This document shows, one piece after another, positions 61,041 through 64,000 of a stretch of 64,000 bases of DNA. The stretch is from Salibacterium aidingense DSM 18341 (GTDB lineage: Bacteria > Bacillota > Bacilli > Bacillales > Marinococcaceae): contig NZ_AUCI01000003.1 in NCBI RefSeq assembly GCF_000429685.1, forward strand, positions 270,298-334,297, in the 5' to 3' direction. Below the pieces are notes generated by a model, which had not been told where the DNA came from, did no database searches, and worked only from the letters and a program-made list of their open reading frames with translations. Each line of letters starts with the position of its first letter. Positions within the stretch are counted from its first letter, which is position 1. The translations under genes and the position numbers were made by a program.

Positions 61041-61730
61041 GTGATCTTATCCCTGGATAATCAAGTATTACATACCATTTCTGATTTTAAAGTGGGGATA
61101 GCGGTATATCAAAACATTGTGATCGACGAGTCTCCAAAAATGCTGAAAGGGCGGCTCGAGTTTTTTCAAGAAACCATTCGAAATGACCTAACTGAAAGCA
61201 CCATTCTGGATTATCCTGGAGTATCGGAATGGCGGCAAACGTTTAAAACATTTGGCATGGATCCGGCACGATATCCCCCTTCACACGAAGCCTTATTCCG
61301 AAGGATCAGCAAGGGATACGATCTCCCATTTATTCATTCAGCCGCCGATTTAAATAATTTCTTCTCGCTTCAATATGAAATTCCGATTGGCATTTATAAT
61401 TTGCATGCCTTACACGATTATATCAAAATAACGCAGGGGACAGAAGAGGAGCAGTTTGAAGGGCTGAACGGGCGTAACAATCAGATGAATGGCAAATTAA
61501 CATCTATTGATAAAAAGGGAGCATTCGGAAGCCCGATTGTGGATTCGGTACGTACAAAAACGGACCCCGGCACCACGGAGGCTCTTCAAATATTTTATAT
61601 ACAGCCGTCTCTGCCTCTTCGAGACACGGAGCAGCTCCTTCAGGCAGCGGCAGACATGTTTACGCAGCTGCACAGCGGAGATAGTTCTCTTTACTTACTG
61701 CATGGGAAACAGCCAGAAGTGATTATCTAA
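61041..61730 (+). CDS. B3/B4 tRNA-binding domain protein
   Basis: A 229-residue stand-alone B3/B4 domain, the fold used for editing and tRNA contact in the beta subunit of phenylalanyl-tRNA synthetase. Recognisable features are FGMDPARYPPSHEALFRR, PFIHSAADLNNFFSLQYEIPIG and VDSVRTKTDPGTTEALQI. Related proteins are suspected of clearing misacylated tRNA, but this is unproven. The start is GTG 61041 behind GAGGTGAG. It is divergent from queG and next to the tRNA cluster. Confidence 0.85.
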   Translation: MILSLDNQVLHTISDFKVGIAVYQNIVIDESPKMLKGRLEFFQETIRNDLTESTILDYPGVSEWRQTFKTFGMDPARYPPSHEALFRRISKGYDLPFIHSAADLNNFFSLQYEIPIGIYNLHALHDYIKITQGTEEEQFEGLNGRNNQMNGKLTSIDKKGAFGSPIVDSVRTKTDPGTTEALQIFYIQPSLPLRDTEQLLQAAADMFTQLHSGDSSLYLLHGKQPEVII

Positions 61731-61742
61731 AGGGCTCCGGGT

Positions 61743-61770
61743 AGCCGTGCTTCCACAGCGGCTGCTTTTT
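61743..61770 (+). terminator. Terminator of the B3/B4-domain gene
   Basis: AGCCG (61743-61747) pairs with CGGCT (61759-61763), followed by GCTTTTTT. Confidence 0.7.
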
Positions 61771-61774
61771 TCAA

Positions 61775-61804
61775 TAAAAAAACCCTTCATTTCCATGAAA
61801 GGTT
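61775..61804 (-). terminator. Terminator of the rRNA-tRNA operon
   Basis: AACCCTTCAT (61781-61790) and ATGAAAGGTT (61795-61804) pair on the minus strand with one G-U pair and are followed by seven U. It lies 23 bases past the last tRNA. Confidence 0.9.
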
Positions 61805-61826
61805 GGTACTCCCTGCTATGTAATCT

Positions 61827-61909
61827 TGGTAGCGGTGGTGGGACTCGAACCCACACTCCGTAGAACGCGATTTTGAGTCGCGCGCGTCTGCCAGTTCCGC
61901 CACACCGCC
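61827..61909 (-). tRNA. tRNA-Leu(CAA)
   Basis: Cloverleaf with a long variable arm and encoded CCA. The anticodon stem-loop is CGCGA-CTCAAAA-TCGCG, giving CAA. A substrate of TrmL. Last tRNA of the operon. Confidence 0.93.
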
Positions 61910-61933
61910 ATCCAAAAAGGACCAAGATATTGG

Positions 61934-62023
61934 TGGTGCCGAGGGCCGGACTTGAACCGGCACGGTTGTCTACCAACCGCAGGATTTTAAGTCCTGTGTG
62001 TCTGCCAATTCCACCACCCCGGC
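61934..62023 (-). tRNA. tRNA-Leu(TAA)
   Basis: Begins GCCGGGGTGGTGG and has a long variable arm and encoded CCA. The anticodon loop CTTAAAA gives TAA. The other TrmL substrate. Confidence 0.95.
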
Positions 62024-62040
62024 AAGGGTAAATATATGTG

Positions 62041-62115
62041 TGGAGGCGGCACCCGGATTCGAACCGGGGGATAAGGGTTTTGCAGACCCGTGCCTTACCA
62101 CTTGGCTATGCCGCC
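62041..62115 (-). tRNA. tRNA-Cys(GCA)
   Basis: Begins GGCGGCATAGCC and ends TCCA. The anticodon loop CTGCAAA gives GCA. Complete cloverleaf. Confidence 0.95.
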
Positions 62116-62155
62116 ATGTGCTATCCTATGAAACACATGCACGAAAAGTGATAAC

Positions 62156-62230
62156 TGGAGCGGAAGACGGGATTCGAACCCGCGACCCCCACCTTGGCAA
62201 GGTGGTGTTCTACCACTGAACTACTTCCGC
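62156..62230 (-). tRNA. tRNA-Gly(GCC)
   Basis: Begins GCGGAAGTAGTTCAG and ends TCCA. The anticodon loop TTGCCAA gives GCC. Confidence 0.95.
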
Positions 62231-62233
62231 TTG

Positions 62234-62308
62234 TGGCTGGGCTAGCTGGATTCGAACCAGCGCATCACGGAATCAAAATCCGATGCCTTACCGCTTGGCT
62301 ATAGCCCA
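62234..62308 (-). tRNA. tRNA-Gln(TTG)
   Basis: Begins TGGGCTATAGCC and ends GCCA. The anticodon loop TTTTGAT gives TTG. Only three bases separate it from tRNA-Gly. Confidence 0.95.
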
Positions 62309-62318
62309 ACGATTCATA

Positions 62319-62395
62319 TGGGGCGATTGATGGGGATCGAACCCACGAATGCCGGAGCCACAATCCGGTGCGTTAACCACTTCGCCACAATCGCC
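62319..62395 (-). tRNA. tRNA-His(GTG)
   Basis: Begins GGCGATTGTGGCG and ends CCCA. The anticodon loop TTGTGGC gives GTG. A queuosine substrate for the QueG pathway. Confidence 0.95.
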
Positions 62396-62413
62396 ATTTT
62401 TCAAAGACAAAAA

Positions 62414-62487
62414 TGGCAGGGGTAGTAGGAATCGAACCCACATTGGCGGTTTTGGAGACCGCTGTTCTGCCTTTGAACTATACCCCT
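62414..62487 (-). tRNA. tRNA-Trp(CCA)
   Basis: Begins AGGGGTATAGTTC and ends GCCA. The anticodon loop CTCCAAA gives CCA. Confidence 0.95.
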
Positions 62488-62496
62488 GTATCACAA

Positions 62497-62582
62497 TGGT
62501 GGAGGGGGACGGATTCGAACCGCCGAACCCAGAGGGAGCAGATTTACAGTCTGCCGCGTTTGGCCAACTTCGCTACCCCTCC
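62497..62582 (-). tRNA. tRNA-Tyr(GTA)
   Basis: Begins GGAGGGGTAGCGAAG, with a long variable arm. The anticodon loop CTGTAAA gives GTA. A queuosine substrate. Confidence 0.95.
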
Positions 62583-62612
62583 ATAATATATAACACATTA
62601 TATTTTTGAAAA

Positions 62613-62688
62613 TGGTGCCGGCCAGAGGAATTGAACCCCCAACCTACTGATTACAAGTCAGTTGCTCTGCCAATTGAGCTAGACCGGC
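62613..62688 (-). tRNA. tRNA-Thr(TGT)
   Basis: Begins GCCGGTCTAGCTC. The anticodon loop CTTGTAA gives TGT. Confidence 0.95.
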
Positions 62689-62696
62689 ACTAAAAA

Positions 62697-62772
62697 TGGT
62701 GGCTCGAGACGGAATCGAACCGCCGACACGAGGATTTTCAGTCCACTGCTCTACCGACTGAGCTATCGAGCC
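62697..62772 (-). tRNA. tRNA-Phe(GAA)
   Basis: Begins GGCTCGATAGCTC. The anticodon loop CTGAAAA gives GAA. Confidence 0.95.
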
Positions 62773-62852
62773 ATTTTAATAATCAAAAATTTCTTTTATC
62801 GATCCTGGAATCACATTGTCGTTATCATAACATATCTTTAAGGAAATAAAAA

Positions 62853-62928
62853 TGGCGGGCCTGACGGGAATCGAACCCGCGATCTCCTGCGTGACAGGCA
62901 GGCATGTTAACCGCTACACCACAGGCCC
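62853..62928 (-). tRNA. tRNA-Asp(GTC)
   Basis: Begins GGGCCTGTGGTGTAG. The anticodon loop CTGTCAC gives GTC. It is set off from tRNA-Phe by 80 bases. Confidence 0.95.
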
Positions 62929-62934
62929 TTTTGA

Positions 62935-63136
62935 AAAGAATAAGCTGCGAATCTCTTCGTCAACTGCTCTCGGTCGGTCATGTCACGTACTGATGTACGC
63001 TCCATTCCTTCCTCGTTTGTTTCCTTGACCTTCTTGCTTCCTTAACCTTCTTGTTTCTTCTTCCAAAAAGGCGCGGAATATTTTCGGGAGGTTCTCCCTT
63101 TTTTGTTGTTTTACCGAAATTTATGTTTATTATAAT
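62935..63136. other. Long spacer inside the tRNA cluster
   Basis: The interval between tRNA-Asp and tRNA-fMet is 208 bases, much longer than the others. It contains GTCACGTACTGATGTACGC (about 62979), a small palindrome, followed by pyrimidine-rich sequence. No tRNA or gene is seen in it. Confidence 0.5.
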
Positions 63137-63213
<77 letters not shown>

Positions 63214-63227
63214 GTGTGATATATTCA

Positions 63228-63303
63228 TGGTGGAGGATGACAGGATCGAACTGCCGACCCCCTGCTTGTAAGGCAGGTGCTCTCCCGGCTGAGCTAATCC
63301 TCC
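63228..63303 (-). tRNA. tRNA-Val(TAC)
   Basis: Begins GGAGGATTAGCTC. The anticodon loop CTTACAA gives TAC. Confidence 0.95.
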
Positions 63304-63310
63304 GTATGTA

Positions 63311-63385
63311 TGGTGACCCGTACGGGATTCGAACCCGTGTTACCGCCGTGAAAGGGCGGTGTCTTAACCACTTGACCAACGGGCC
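63311..63385 (-). tRNA. tRNA-Glu(TTC)
   Basis: Begins GGCCCGTTGGTCAAG. The anticodon loop CTTTCAC gives TTC. Confidence 0.95.
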
Positions 63386-63406
63386 TTTCTTACTATGTAA
63401 ATATTA

Positions 63407-63500
63407 TGGCGGAGAGCGAGGGATTCGAACCCTCGAGACGGCTCAACACCGCCTACACGATTTCCAATCGTGCTCCTTCGGCCAACTCGGACAGCTCTCC
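63407..63500 (-). tRNA. tRNA-Ser(GGA)
   Basis: Begins GGAGAGCTGTCCGAG, with a long variable arm. The anticodon loop TTGGAAA gives GGA. Confidence 0.95.
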
Positions 63501-63506
63501 AAAACA

Positions 63507-63581
63507 TGGCTCCACAGGCAGGATTCGAACCTGCGACCGATCGGTTAACAGCCGATAGCTCTACCACTGAGCTACTGTGGA
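63507..63581 (-). tRNA. tRNA-Asn(GTT)
   Basis: Begins TCCACAGTAGCTC. The anticodon loop CTGTTAA gives GTT. First tRNA after the 5S gene; a queuosine substrate. Confidence 0.95.
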
Positions 63582-63649
63582 ATATGAATAAAATGTACGG
63601 AGTAAGTATCACACTGTGGTAATTTAACATGTTAGACATGAAATGTCCA

Positions 63650-63766
<117 letters not shown>

Positions 63767-63930
63767 CTTGCCCTGGACGGGCTGGCTTCTGTGTTGCGAA
63801 CAGGACGTTCGCGATTTGAACAGAAGATCCTTTTATCGCAAGATCATCGATCCTGCTGCTTGAAAGAGCGGGAATGGTATTCCCTCAAAACTGCATAACG
63901 AAGCATCCAGCCATAGACCACCTTGGTGTT

Positions 63931-64000
63931 TGGATAAGCCCTCGACCGATTAGTATCTGTCAGCTCCACGTGTTGCCACGCTTCCACCTCAGACCTATCC
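63931..64000 (-). rRNA. rrl: 23S ribosomal RNA, 3' end only
   Basis: The last 70 bases of 23S rRNA are visible on the minus strand, including GGATAGGTCTGAGGTGGAAG and TACTAATCGGTCGAGGGCTT before the end near 63931. The rest, and the 16S gene, lie beyond the right edge. Confidence 0.93.

Overview
The window is chromosomal DNA of an endospore-forming Bacillaceae bacterium. Spore and sporulation genes are present (spo0B, an alpha/beta-type small acid-soluble spore protein, spoVR, yhbH, prkA, yhaL-type, two yjcZ-type). Gene order follows the B. subtilis yhb-yha-yhe-hem neighbourhood closely, and the tRNA cluster has the order of B. subtilis trnD. Acid-rich proteins and the pattern of dispersed palindromes would fit a halophilic or alkaliphilic relative, but the species cannot be fixed from the sequence. 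Most protein genes lie on the minus strand, and many start with TTG or GTG behind a strong ribosome site.

Layout: 0-2.3 kb holds pheB(partial)-obg-spo0B. 2.5 kb is a glutamine-rich small protein. 2.8-8.7 kb is heme synthesis (hemE-hemH-hemG/cgoX) with pbpF. 8.8-11.4 kb is the cell-envelope stress system liaF-liaS-liaR without liaIH. 11.5-13.5 kb is ccdA-yhaA. 13.6-16.3 kb is ecsABC, preceded by a C-terminally truncated AMP-forming ligase. 17.7-20.5 kb is hit, serC, yhaH and hpr. 22.8-27.8 kb is a protein quality-control group: prsA, ispA and cssRS. 28-32 kb is yhaO-yhaN (SbcD/SbcC-like). 32-34.5 kb is an operon with a lytic transglycosylase, a 90-residue membrane peptide, a second YidC and a repeat-rich protein. 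35-39 kb is the yhe cluster and the spore protein gene. 39-48.8 kb is metabolism (acyl-CoA synthetase, ampS, acylphosphatase, nat, pgcA, glpP) with spoVR. 49-56 kb is msrA, tRNA-Pro, yhbH, a signal peptidase, prkA and pbpD. 56-61.7 kb is trmL, yhbB, ogt, queG and a B3/B4-domain gene. The right end is an rRNA operon read leftward: the 23S 3' end, 5S, then sixteen tRNAs.

The observation most worth testing is at 33.57-33.87 kb. A short membrane peptide with an acidic C-terminus ends 36 bases before a yidC2 gene. Its last codons can pair with the yidC2 ribosome-binding site. This is the architecture of the B. subtilis MifM-YidC2 (YqjG) translation-arrest switch, but the peptide does not visibly share MifM's arrest motif. 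Other notable items are the truncated AMP ligase, a HAD-family protein lacking its catalytic aspartate, two kinds of dispersed palindromic repeat (25 kb and 35 kb), and the prkA/yhbH/spoVR trio within 11 kb. No insertion sequence, prophage or CRISPR array was seen.
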